A stretch of DNA of 64,000 bases, from positions 1-64,000 of the forward strand of contig NZ_JAMQKC010000009.1 in the NCBI RefSeq assembly GCF_028416595.1. The letters run 5' to 3'. The stretch is from Aquibacillus salsiterrae (GTDB lineage Bacteria > Bacillota > Bacilli > Bacillales > Amphibacillaceae). A program made the translations under genes and the position numbers. Each line of letters opens with the position of its first letter. The stretch's first letter is position 1. This document shows, in pieces, positions 35,944 to 44,121 of this stretch. The notes beneath the pieces were generated by a model. That model did not search any database, was not told the DNA's origin, and saw nothing but the letters and a program-made list of their open reading frames with translations.

Positions 35944-36843
35944 TTATTTTACCCATTCACCTATTATTTCTTGGTTTTCATTTACCCATTTCTTAGCTCC
36001 GTCAAGTGGCTCTTCTGCACTTTCTACATAATCGATAAGCTCGCCAATTTGTTGGTCGTCCATCTTCCAATTTTTAAACCACTCACTTACCTCTGGATAA
36101 TCTTCTGTAAATCCTTGTCTTGTAGCGTGGTGAATCTTTTCTACTCCACCAAACGTTTTTTGTGGATCATCTAAAAACTTCAAGTCATATTTAGAGAACA
36201 CCCAGTGTGGACTCCAAAGTGGTGAAACAATTGGTTCTTCATTTTCAATAGCATTTCCAATCTCAGCTAACATGGCAGGTTCAGAGCTTGGCAGCAGATC
36301 AAACTCCAGATTATAATCTTCAATCAATTGTTCTGTAACTTCCATTGTTCCTGCACCAGGGTCAAAACCGATAATTTCACCGTCGAATAGCTCTTTATTA
36401 TCGTTTAAATCTTCAACACTATTGATTTCCTTTAGATAGGTAGGAACAACAAGTCCTACTTTTGCGTTATCAAACCAAGTAGCTTCTGAGAAATTGACAG
36501 TATCTTGGTATTGTTCCAAGTAATTTGCATCTTGGACAGGTAACCATACTTCTAAACTGGCATCTAGCTCTTTGCTTTCTAATGCTTTCATTGTTGTTCC
36601 CATGTCTAGTACATTTAACTTTACGTTATAGCCTTTTTCCTCTAAAATCGCTTTCCACATATTTGTAACCGCAATGTTTTCAGCCCAGTTAATTTGGCCA
36701 ATTGTTATTTCGTTGTTACCTTCTGTTGTTTCTGCATCTGCTTCTTTACTGCTTGTGTCCTTGCTAGTGTTTCCGCATGCTGTTAAAGTAGCAACCATCA
36801 GCAGAGTTAAGAGTAAACCAACACCTATTTTCCATTTTTTCAT
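35944..36843 (-). CDS. opuAC: Glycine betaine/proline ABC transporter substrate-binding lipoprotein
   Basis: A 299-residue OpuAC/ProX-type binding protein. The lipobox is ATLTACG at about residues 18-24. The body has ITIGQINWAENIAVTNMWKA, LEVWLPVQ, GFDPGAGTMEVTEQ and PLWSPHWVFSKYDLKFLDDP; Trp residues of this kind cage the quaternary ammonium in the family. No permease or ATPase gene accompanies it, so it is an orphan or a second receptor for a transporter elsewhere. It sits within a choline/betaine gene cluster, supporting the substrate. Confidence 0.92.
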   Translation of the reverse strand: MKKWKIGVGLLLTLLMVATLTACGNTSKDTSSKEADAETTEGNNEITIGQINWAENIAVTNMWKAILEEKGYNVKLNVLDMGTTMKALESKELDASLEVWLPVQDANYLEQYQDTVNFSEATWFDNAKVGLVVPTYLKEINSVEDLNDNKELFDGEIIGFDPGAGTMEVTEQLIEDYNLEFDLLPSSEPAMLAEIGNAIENEEPIVSPLWSPHWVFSKYDLKFLDDPQKTFGGVEKIHHATRQGFTEDYPEVSEWFKNWKMDDQQIGELIDYVESAEEPLDGAKKWVNENQEIIGEWVK

Positions 36844-37169
36844 TGTAAAAACTCCCCTTTGTTTTTTAAAATATATGATTGAAAAACACTCTAAACATTA
36901 AATGTATTAAGAATATTTTTAATCTAATGACCAAATAATTTATCTCTTCTTTTACCCTGTCTTTAACCAATAGGTTTGGTTTAAGACAGACAGAGAAAAT
37001 TCAACACCTTCGCCAGAGATGAGCGAAAGCTAGATTTCTAAGAAGAGACAAATGAGACATGTCTATGTGTAGCTATAATATAGACGACCTGATTTCTTTA
37101 AATGATAAGAGAGTGTAAGAAAATCCAAGCGTGGATACCATTCAGCGAGAGCCACGTCCAACTTCGGAC

Positions 37170-37721
37170 TTAATCCTGCTGTTCTTTAGGTAAAAACTCA
37201 AATATCTTACCGCTTCTAATACTTGCGACTAATTCCTCTAACCAGTGATAGTAGACTTTCGATTCTTCTAACTGGTCATAATATTTTTTTGCATCAGCAA
37301 CAATTTCTGGTGTACTAGTGGAATCTTTAATCACATTGATAAAATCTTCTTGTGCTTCTTCAATTGCTTCCATATTCATTTTCACTTCTCGGTCCCACAT
37401 TTGACAATAAAAGGCCATAAAAGACCGGAAGAAGTTTTTCTCAGCTGCATACGTATGCTTTCTAGAACCGCGTGTGAATGTTTTTTTTACCATTTCTATT
37501 TCTTGGAGCTTGCGGACACTAGTACTCATGCTCGGCTTACTCATTCCAAGCTCTGCACGCATTTCATCAAGCGTCATCTGCTCTTTAAAATACATCGTTG
37601 CATATAAATTGGCAGCAGCTGGTGTTACTCCGTATAAATCCATTGTCTCGGCAATTGCACCAATCACTTTATCCTTTGCTTCTTCTATTTTTATTCTTGA
37701 TCTTGCAGTAGATTCACTCAT
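37170..37721 (-). CDS. gbsR: GbsR/MarR-type choline-responsive repressor
   Basis: A 183-residue regulator of the GbsR/OpcR subgroup of MarR-like winged-helix proteins: LYGVTPAAANLYATMYFKEQ, then MTLDEMRAELGMSKPSMSTSVRKLQ (recognition helix, quoted in two parts of the same region), and the C-terminal YYHWLEELVASI. In B. subtilis GbsR represses gbsAB and opuB and is relieved by choline. It is divergent from gbsA here, as in B. subtilis. The 325-base gap between it and opuAC holds only short inverted repeats and no gene that I can support. Confidence 0.92.
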   Translation of the reverse strand: MSESTARSRIKIEEAKDKVIGAIAETMDLYGVTPAAANLYATMYFKEQMTLDEMRAELGMSKPSMSTSVRKLQEIEMVKKTFTRGSRKHTYAAEKNFFRSFMAFYCQMWDREVKMNMEAIEEAQEDFINVIKDSTSTPEIVADAKKYYDQLEESKVYYHWLEELVASIRSGKIFEFLPKEQQD

Positions 37722-37750
37722 CCTGTCGCTCCTTCAACATAAAGTAAAGC

Positions 37751-37835
37751 GCGTTAAATATTTTTTAAATCTTCTTCACAAACTTTATGATACCGCGTTC
37801 CGTTTAAATGTCAAATAGAATACGCGATTTAAACG
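37751..37835. promoter_or_regulatory. gbsR upstream region with candidate operators
   Basis: GCGTTAAATATTTTTTAAAT (37751-37770) resembles the motif before gbsA. An inverted repeat CGTTTAAAT (37801-37809) / ATTTAAACG (37827-37835) has perfect 9-bp arms 17 bases apart. These are candidate GbsR autoregulatory sites. Assignment is inference. Confidence 0.45.
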
Positions 37836-37955
37836 AGTCCAAACCGTCTTGTAAGTTAGTAATTACAACGGTTCAAGTCAATTTTTATTTTTCTGAATTT
37901 TTTTGATTAGATGTTATTTTTGACAGTCTCATAGTGGCGTGTTACTATTTTAAAA

Positions 37956-37984
37956 ACGTTAAATAAATTTTTAATAAAGTTAAT
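37956..37984. promoter_or_regulatory. Candidate GbsR operator before gbsA
   Basis: ACGTTAAATAAATTTTTAAT is followed by AAAGTTAAT, about 30 bases before the gbsA start. Similar sequences lie before gbsR (37751) and betA (33465). Confidence 0.45.
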
Positions 37985-38007
37985 ATTGTGATTTGGAGTT
38001 GATTGAT

Positions 38008-39480
38008 TTGAATCTAAAATTAAAACAATACATCAATGGCGTATGGGTCGAAGCTAACTCGGGTAATACGCGTGATATCATTAATCCATTTAACCAGGAA
38101 ATTATTGCGACTGTACCAGAAGGTGATGAATCTGATGCTAAAGCAGCAATTGCTGCAGCAAGAGCGGCGTTTGACGGGGGAGAGTGGTCGTCAACACCTG
38201 CAACGGAGCGAGGGGCTATTGTAAGAAAAATAGCTGAGTTAATTGAAAGAGATAGAGAAGAACTTGCTAGATTAGAATCATTAGATACGGGTAAGACAGT
38301 AGAAGAAAGTCGTGGGGACATGGATGATATCGCAGGAGTATTTCGTTACTATGCAGAGCTTGCCGACAAGGATGGCGGGGAACTGATTGATTCGCCAGTG
38401 CCGAATTCGATTAGTAGAGTTGTACGTGAACCAGTTGGGGTATGTGGCCAAATTACACCGTGGAATTATCCGTTACTTCAAGCGTCCTGGAAACTAGCAC
38501 CAGCGCTAGCGACAGGAAATACACTAATTATGAAGCCAAGTGAAATTACACCACTTACTACTATTAAAGTATTTGAACTAATGGAAGAGGCTTTAGTGCC
38601 TGCTGGTGTTGCTAACCTTGTTCTAGGTTCTGGTACCACTGTTGGTGCTGAGCTATCTCGTAATATGGACGTTGACTTAATTTCGTTTACGGGGGGAATT
38701 GTAACCGGGAAGAAGATCATGCAAGCGGCTAGTATCAATGTGAAGAAATTAGCACTTGAGCTTGGTGGGAAGAATCCCAATATCATTTTTGCTGATGCAG
38801 ATTTTGAAACAGCAGTTGACCAAGCATTAAATGGTGTATTCTTCCATGCAGGACAAATTTGTTCGGCTGGTACAAGACTGATTGTCGAAGAAAGTATTCA
38901 TGATAAGTTCGTTGATGCGCTTGTTGAGCGAGTGAAAAAATTCAAGCTAGGAAGCGGTTTTGACGAGGATACTCAAATGGGCCCGCTCATTTCAGCTGAC
39001 CACTTGGCGAAAGTGGAAAAGTATGTAGCAGCAGGTGTAAACGAAGGTGCTACATTAGCAGTTGGTGGAAGTCGGCCGGAAGACCCAGAATTACAAAAAG
39101 GGTTTTTCTATCTACCTACTATATTTACAGACTGTACAACAGATATGAGTGTTGTTCAAGAAGAAGCATTTGGTCCAGTTATTACCGTGGAAAAGTTCAC
39201 ATCAGAAGAAGAAGCAGTCAAACTTGCGAATGACTCTATTTACGGACTTGCAGGTGGTGTTTGGACCAACGATATTGTAAAAGCTGAACGGTGTGTAAGA
39301 AAGATGCGAATGGGTACAGTTTGGATCAATGATTTCAACCTTTATTTTCCACATGCCCCGTGGGGTGGATTTAAACAGTCTGGAATTGGACGCGAACTCG
39401 GAAAACTAGGTATCGAAGAATATACAGAAACAAAGCATATTTTCCAGAACCTAACACCTGAACCTATTAGCTGGTTTTGA
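38008..39480 (+). CDS. gbsA: Betaine aldehyde dehydrogenase
   Basis: A 490-residue NAD(P)-dependent aldehyde dehydrogenase converting betaine aldehyde to glycine betaine. It has GQITPWNYPLLQASWKLAPA, the general-base motif LELGGKNPNII near residue 250, the nucleophile motif FFHAGQICSAGTR near 285, and VWINDFNLYFPHAPWGGFKQ, an aromatic stretch typical of betaine-aldehyde enzymes. I choose TTG 38008, 9 bases after GGAG; the longer TTG 37993 overlaps the ribosome-binding site. It completes the choline pathway begun by betA and is divergent from gbsR. Confidence 0.93.
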   Translation: MNLKLKQYINGVWVEANSGNTRDIINPFNQEIIATVPEGDESDAKAAIAAARAAFDGGEWSSTPATERGAIVRKIAELIERDREELARLESLDTGKTVEESRGDMDDIAGVFRYYAELADKDGGELIDSPVPNSISRVVREPVGVCGQITPWNYPLLQASWKLAPALATGNTLIMKPSEITPLTTIKVFELMEEALVPAGVANLVLGSGTTVGAELSRNMDVDLISFTGGIVTGKKIMQAASINVKKLALELGGKNPNIIFADADFETAVDQALNGVFFHAGQICSAGTRLIVEESIHDKFVDALVERVKKFKLGSGFDEDTQMGPLISADHLAKVEKYVAAGVNEGATLAVGGSRPEDPELQKGFFYLPTIFTDCTTDMSVVQEEAFGPVITVEKFTSEEEAVKLANDSIYGLAGGVWTNDIVKAERCVRKMRMGTVWINDFNLYFPHAPWGGFKQSGIGRELGKLGIEEYTETKHIFQNLTPEPISWF

Positions 39481-39540
39481 GTCCGAATTACGCCTTAATG
39501 GGGGCAGTGGAAGTGGAAAATCAATAAACCGAGTCCCAAT
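39479..39540. repeat. Single degenerate 52-bp palindrome unit
   Basis: GTCCGAAT at 39481 and GTCCCAAT at 39533 are exactly 52 bases apart. The segment between (CAGTGGAAG... AACCGAGTCC) aligns with units of array 3 (CAGAGGAAG... AACCGAGTCC). The unit begins directly after the gbsA stop codon. It is a decayed solitary member of the array family. Confidence 0.75.
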
Positions 39541-39542
39541 TT

Positions 39543-39603
39543 GGCCTCAGTTCTGACTATTATTTGCTACGCGGGGGGGTGTTGTCAGAACTGGGCCTTC
39601 TTT
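39543..39603 (+). terminator. Terminator of gbsA with a long G-rich loop
   Basis: GGCCTCAGTTCTGAC (39543-39557) pairs with GTCAGAACTGGGCC (39584-39597) with a one-base offset, then TTCTTT. The 26-base loop contains a run of seven Gs. Confidence 0.75.
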
Positions 39604-39688
39604 ACTAAATTAATTAAATTAGAGCTCATTTATTTCAATAAACGTAACAGTGGTTACTTGGAAGTATTTAGAATTTATGCCAAACTAA

Positions 39689-39717
39689 TTGAAAACGGTT
39701 ACTTGATGTGGTATAGT
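39689..39717 (+). promoter_or_regulatory. SigA-type promoter
   Basis: TTGAAA (39689-39694) and TATAGT (39712-39717) are 17 bases apart, upstream of the small gene at 39763. Confidence 0.6.
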
Positions 39718-39762
39718 TATAACATAAATTTAAAGCGATTACATCAAGGGAGAAATACAACG

Positions 39763-39933
39763 ATGACACAGTATATCTTTGTAGTAGACAAATTAGTTGA
39801 TTCAACAGAAATTAAGGTAGAAGCTACTGGAATGATGGATGCATTCCATAAAATAAAAGAGATTCGAAATAAGATAATGGAAGAAACATCATCCATTATT
39901 AATATACGGTTTAAAGGGGTCTTATATCCGTAA
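39763..39933 (+). CDS. Small hypothetical protein
   Basis: A 56-residue protein starting at ATG 39763 behind AAGGGAG, with its own promoter and terminator. The sequence (TQYIFVVDKLVDSTEIKVEA, then FHKIKEIRNKIMEE) suggests a small alpha/beta fold, but I recognise no family. An in-frame extension upstream to 39541 is unsupported. Confidence 0.6.
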   Translation: MTQYIFVVDKLVDSTEIKVEATGMMDAFHKIKEIRNKIMEETSSIINIRFKGVLYP

Positions 39934-39989
39934 ACCTATTTTTGATTCAATAATCATTGTGATTCCTAGGAAGTGCTGAATACTAAATC

Positions 39990-40023
39990 AAAAAGCCAGA
40001 GCCGAATCAGGTTCTGGCTTTTT
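39990..40023 (+). terminator. Intrinsic terminator
   Basis: AAAAAGCCAGAGCC (39990-40003) pairs with GGTTCTGGCTTTTT (40010-40023), a 14-bp stem with one wobble pair. Confidence 0.85.
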
Positions 40024-40118
40024 GTGCTTTGTTTATTAGATAAGCTGTCTGCGATGCACTACAATGGAAAAGATAAATGCTATAATAATCCAATAGACAT
40101 GAAACTAGGAGTGTTGAC

Positions 40119-41021
40119 ATGACTGATCATTCTTTACAAAAACAAGTTAAAAAACAAATGCAACAACACCGCAAATTAAGTGCTAAAAAGATTTTCAGAC
40201 GTTCGTTCTTTATTTTCATTGGAGCGCTGTTAATGGCATTAGGAATTGAAGTTTTTTTAGTCCCTAATGATATCATGGATGGTGGTATTCTTGGTATTTC
40301 TATCATCTTATATAATCTAACAAGTATTAGCATCGGTGTATTTATCTTTCTCCTAAATATTCCTTTTTTCTTTTTAGGCTATAAACAAATTGGTAAGACA
40401 TTTGCGATATCAACAATATTTGGTATTACTATTTTGTCAATTGCAACTAATTATTTTCATTATATTCCTGCTTTTACTGATGACATGCTACTTGCGACGG
40501 TGTTTGGTGGAATTGTTGTCGGTGCAGGTGTCGGGTTAGTCATTCGTAATGGTGGTGCATTGGATGGTAGTGAAATACTAGCTATTTTACTGAACAAAAA
40601 ATGGCCATTTTCAGTCGGTGAATTTGTTATGTTCTTCAATATTTTTATTTTTGGTTGGGGTGGATTTGTTTTAGGATGGGACCGTGCGATGTATTCGATA
40701 TTAGCCTATGTTATCGCCTTTAAGACAATTGATATTGTAATCGATGGGTTTGAGGAATCTAAGTCTGCCTGGATTATTAGTGAGAAGAACAAAGAGATAG
40801 GGGAAGCAATCCTTTCTCGTCTTGGACGCGGGGTTACATACTTGAATGGTGAAGGTGGCTATTCAAGAGATGATAAACAAGTTATTTTTTGTATCGTAAC
40901 AAGATTAGAGGAAGCAAAATTAAAATCGATTGTTGAAGAAATAGATGAAGCTGCATTTTTAGCTGTTGCAGATATAAATGAAGTTCGCGGTGGAAGATTT
41001 AAAAAGCGTGATATTCATTAA
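40119..41021 (+). CDS. YitT-family membrane protein (DUF161/DUF2179)
   Basis: A 300-residue protein. An N-terminal basic segment precedes five to six transmembrane helices of the YitT/DUF161 type (FIFIGALLMALGIEVFLVPN, MDGGILGISIIL, VIRNGGALDGSEILAILL). A C-terminal cytoplasmic DUF2179 domain includes LGRGVTYLNGEGGYSRDDKQ. Paralogues are numerous in Bacilli. Function is unknown, though transport is often suggested. AGGAG precedes ATG 40119. Confidence 0.9.
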   Translation: MTDHSLQKQVKKQMQQHRKLSAKKIFRRSFFIFIGALLMALGIEVFLVPNDIMDGGILGISIILYNLTSISIGVFIFLLNIPFFFLGYKQIGKTFAISTIFGITILSIATNYFHYIPAFTDDMLLATVFGGIVVGAGVGLVIRNGGALDGSEILAILLNKKWPFSVGEFVMFFNIFIFGWGGFVLGWDRAMYSILAYVIAFKTIDIVIDGFEESKSAWIISEKNKEIGEAILSRLGRGVTYLNGEGGYSRDDKQVIFCIVTRLEEAKLKSIVEEIDEAAFLAVADINEVRGGRFKKRDIH

Positions 41022-41098
41022 AGTATCGTCTTGTTTGTTTAGAGCTTCTTGATTTATGCTAAACTTGATATTGACTGTTAAAACAAGGAGCAGAAAAA

Positions 41099-42466
41099 AT
41101 GAACTTGCTTTCGAAACAATTTAAAATTTCTAATCAATTAACAACCATTCATTTAATTGTATTATATTACGTCACAGCAGTTGTTGTTTCGACTGTTTTA
41201 CTTAGCTTGCCAATTTTGCATCAGCCAGGTATAGAAATTTCTTTTATAGATACCGTTTTTACGGCAATTAGTGCAATTAGTGTTACTGGGCTAACGGTAG
41301 TATCAACGGCCGATACATTAAATGCAGCAGGAAAACTTGTCTTAACTGTTATTTTGCAGTTTGGCGGTATCGGAATTATGACTTTAGGTACGTTTATCTA
41401 TATTCTATTTGGACGTAAAATTGGTCTAAGGGAAAGACAGTTAATTCAGGTCGATCAAAATCGGTCAACATTATCCGGGTTAGTTCGGTTAATGTTGAGA
41501 ATTTTGCAAATCATTATCCTTATTGAAGTGATTGGCACGATTATTTTATCTACCTATTTTTTAACGTATTTTGATACGTGGCAAGAAGCGTTGCTGCAAG
41601 GCTTCTTTGGTGCGGTAAGTGCGACAACAAATGCAGGTTTTGATATAACGGGAGCGTCCTTGATACCGTTTGCTGATGATTACTTTGTTCAATTTATTAA
41701 CATGGTTTTATTAATCCTTGGGGCAATTGGTTTTCCAGTCTTAATTGAGGTTCAGGAGTTACTTAGAGGTAAATACAAACATGTGAATCATAAGTTTAAC
41801 TTCTCATTGTTCACTAAAATTACTACTGTTACTTTCTTTGCTTTAGTACTTGTTGGGTTTGGCGCAATACTGTTATTTGAACAGAAAAACTTCTTTGTTG
41901 ATAAATCCTGGCATCAACAGTTTTTTTACAGTATGTTTCAATCAGTCACAACACGTAACGGCGGCCTTGCAACAATGGATGTCAGTGAATTTTCCGTACC
42001 GACATTACTTGTGCTTATTGTTCTAATGTTTATTGGTGCTTCACCAAGTAGTGTGGGTGGGGGTATTAGAACAACTACATTTGCAATTATGCTTCTCGCC
42101 ATTTTGAACTATGCTAAAGGAAACTCGTCAATCAAGGTGTTTGGCAGGGAAATTGACACAGAAGACATTACGAGGTCATTTATTGTCATTGCGACGGCAA
42201 CGATGCTTTGTTTCACCGCGACTGTTATCTTAGCTGTTACGGAAGATTTTCCTATATTGTCTATCGTGTTTGAGGTAGCATCAGCATTTGGAACAACAGG
42301 ACTCTCGATGGGAATCACCGGTGACTTGTCGACGTCTGGTAAGATTGTCATCATGTTTTTAATGTTTGTTGGCCGGATTGGGATATTTTCATTCTTATTC
42401 TTACTGAGGGGAAAGGAAACCAAAGATATTTACAGGTACCCAACTGAAAAGATAATCATTGGATAA
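41099..42466 (+). CDS. ktrB: KtrB/TrkH-family potassium transporter subunit
   Basis: A 455-residue membrane protein with four pore-loop repeats carrying the K+ filter glycines: SVTGLT, TTNAGFD, TTRNGGLA and TTGLSMG. It should mediate Na+-dependent K+ uptake gated by a cytoplasmic KtrA/KtrC RCK subunit, which is not encoded nearby. It could equally be the KtrD paralogue, which also stands alone in B. subtilis. AAGGAGC precedes ATG 41099. Its stop codon lies within the terminator stem. Confidence 0.88.
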   Translation: MNLLSKQFKISNQLTTIHLIVLYYVTAVVVSTVLLSLPILHQPGIEISFIDTVFTAISAISVTGLTVVSTADTLNAAGKLVLTVILQFGGIGIMTLGTFIYILFGRKIGLRERQLIQVDQNRSTLSGLVRLMLRILQIIILIEVIGTIILSTYFLTYFDTWQEALLQGFFGAVSATTNAGFDITGASLIPFADDYFVQFINMVLLILGAIGFPVLIEVQELLRGKYKHVNHKFNFSLFTKITTVTFFALVLVGFGAILLFEQKNFFVDKSWHQQFFYSMFQSVTTRNGGLATMDVSEFSVPTLLVLIVLMFIGASPSSVGGGIRTTTFAIMLLAILNYAKGNSSIKVFGREIDTEDITRSFIVIATATMLCFTATVILAVTEDFPILSIVFEVASAFGTTGLSMGITGDLSTSGKIVIMFLMFVGRIGIFSFLFLLRGKETKDIYRYPTEKIIIG

Positions 42467-42494
42467 CCCAGACAATATTTCCTGGGTTATATTT
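42463..42494 (+). terminator. Terminator of the KtrB-type gene
   Basis: ATAACCCAG (42463-42471) pairs with CTGGGTTAT (42482-42490), followed by ATTTTC; the stem includes the stop codon. Confidence 0.75.
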
Positions 42495-42506
42495 TCTTTT
42501 GAAAAG

Positions 42507-42580
42507 ATTCAAGAGCTGTCTAGCTCCGGGCACCTAGCCCCTCGGGTCTAGCAAGGCGCGACTTGCGCTTTTCTTATTTT
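42507..42580. repeat. Dispersed repeat family A copy
   Basis: AAGAGCTGTCTAGCTCCGGG, CCTAGCCCCTCGGGTC and GCGCGACTTGCGCTTTTCTT mark a GC-rich intergenic element also present at 47790, 53671 and 56030 and as fragments elsewhere. Confidence 0.75.
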
Positions 42581-42639
42581 AAGAAAAGAAAATATAAAAA
42601 TTCAAGATATGTTTAGATCCGGCGCAGAATAGAGTTGAA

Positions 42640-43025
42640 TTCGGACAGAAAAGAGCGAATCCGAGTAGACTGAGTCCGAATAGAGGTTGAATTCGGACAG
42701 AAAAGAGCGAATCTTGGTAGGTTGAGTCTGAATAGGGGTTGAATTCGGACAGAAAAGAGCGAATCTTGGTAGGTTGAGTCCGAATTGGGGTTGAATTCGG
42801 ACATCAAAGAGCGAATCCGAGTAGATTAAGTCCGAATAGAGGTTGAATTCGGACAGAAAAGAGCGAATCTTGGTAGGTTGAGTCTGAATTGGGGTTGAAT
42901 TCGGACATAAAAGAGCGAATCCGAGTAGACTGAGTCCGAATAGAGGTTGAATTCGGACAGAAAAGAGCGAATCTTGGTAGGTTGAGTCCGAATTGGGGTT
43001 GAATTCGGACAGAAAAGAGCGAATC
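42640..43025. repeat. Tandem array 2: eight 52-bp palindromic units (last partial)
   Basis: TTCGGAC recurs at 42640, 42692, 42744, 42796, 42848, 42900, 42952 and 43004, an exact 52-bp period. Units carry the palindrome GTCCGAAT-N9-ATTCGGAC (occasionally GTCTGAAT) and the segment AGAAAAGAGCGAATC. Two subtypes occur: CCGAGTAGACTGA and CTTGGTAGGTTGA, in the order P-Q-Q-P-Q-P-Q. Minus-strand open frames across it encode periodic peptides and are not genes. Confidence 0.95.
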
Positions 43026-43158
43026 CTTTGTTATTTCCTATAAATTTCCTATCATTCCAACCCAATCTGCTTGCCTATTCTCTGCTCTAATGTAGTATAG
43101 TTGTATTATGAGAACGTATGTCATCTAGTTTTGAAAATGGAAGGGGTTTTAAGATTTT

Positions 43159-44121
43159 ATGAAGCAACAAACATTTTTGTATAATTCTAAAGTAGAAAAA
43201 GTCCTCCGTAACATTAATAAAGTAATGATTGGAAAAGAAGAGGTGGCTACGTTAAGTCTAGTTGCGTTACTAGCGGAAGGGCATGTGTTGTTAGAAGATG
43301 TCCCTGGTGTTGGTAAAACTATGCTTGTCCGCACCCTTGCTAAATCGGTCGATTGTGAGTTTAAAAGAATTCAGTTTACACCAGACTTGTTACCTTCAGA
43401 CGTTACAGGTGTTTCGATATATAATCCAAAAGAGATGGAGTTTGAATTTAGAGGGGGACCGATTCTTGGTGATATTGTCCTCGCAGATGAAATAAACCGA
43501 ACGTCACCGAAAACCCAGTCGTCTCTGCTTGAAGCGATGGAAGAGATGAGTGTGACTGTGGATGGCCGGACAATTGATTTGTCTAAACCTTTTTTTGTGA
43601 TGGCGACCCAGAACCCCATTGAATATGAAGGAACATACCCACTCCCGGAAGCTCAATTAGATAGATTTTTGCTTAAGTTAAATATGGGGTATCCGACCAT
43701 GGACCAAGAGCTTGAAATGCTTGAACGGACATCCAAAGAGCATCCGATTCAGTCTGTCCAGGCTGTGATGACAAAAGAAGAGCTAAATAATGTCCAAAAA
43801 CAAGTGCGAGAGGTTTTCATTGACCGGACGATTCAACAGTATATTGTGGACATTGTTACGAAAACAAGAACCCATCCATCTGTATATTTAGGCGTAAGTC
43901 CACGTGGCTCGATTGCCTTAATGAAAGCAGCTAAAGCCTATGCGTTTATTCATGACCGTGACTATGTGCTACCTGATGATGTGAAATATTTAGCTCCGTT
44001 CGTTTTAGCGCACCGGATTATTCTGAATTCTGAGGCTAAATTTGAAGGGATTTCTGCAGGAAGTGTTGTTAATCAAGTGTTAGCTGATGTTGCTGTACCC
44101 ATTCGAAGGGAATATCCTTAA
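43159..44121 (+). CDS. yeaC: MoxR-family AAA+ ATPase
   Basis: A 320-residue MoxR ATPase: Walker A LLEDVPGVGKTMLVRTLA, Walker B IVLADEINRTSPK, sensor VMATQNPIEYEGTYPLPEAQ and LGVSPRGSIALMKAAKA. Such proteins act as chaperones for partners with VWA or DUF58 domains, as encoded directly downstream. It overlaps that gene by one base. B. subtilis YeaC occupies the same position before yeaD-yebA-guaA. Confidence 0.93.
   Translation: MKQQTFLYNSKVEKVLRNINKVMIGKEEVATLSLVALLAEGHVLLEDVPGVGKTMLVRTLAKSVDCEFKRIQFTPDLLPSDVTGVSIYNPKEMEFEFRGGPILGDIVLADEINRTSPKTQSSLLEAMEEMSVTVDGRTIDLSKPFFVMATQNPIEYEGTYPLPEAQLDRFLLKLNMGYPTMDQELEMLERTSKEHPIQSVQAVMTKEELNNVQKQVREVFIDRTIQQYIVDIVTKTRTHPSVYLGVSPRGSIALMKAAKAYAFIHDRDYVLPDDVKYLAPFVLAHRIILNSEAKFEGISAGSVVNQVLADVAVPIRREYP

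Noticed and set aside
39541-39762. Upstream extension of the small protein at 39763
   Set aside because: It runs through the gbsA terminator and promoter region; AAGGGAG supports the internal ATG.
42613-43065. Minus-strand open frames across array 2 encoding periodic Phe/Ser/Arg-rich peptides
   Set aside because: They follow directly from the 52-bp repeat (three units = 52 codons), have no ribosome-binding site and are not a protein family.
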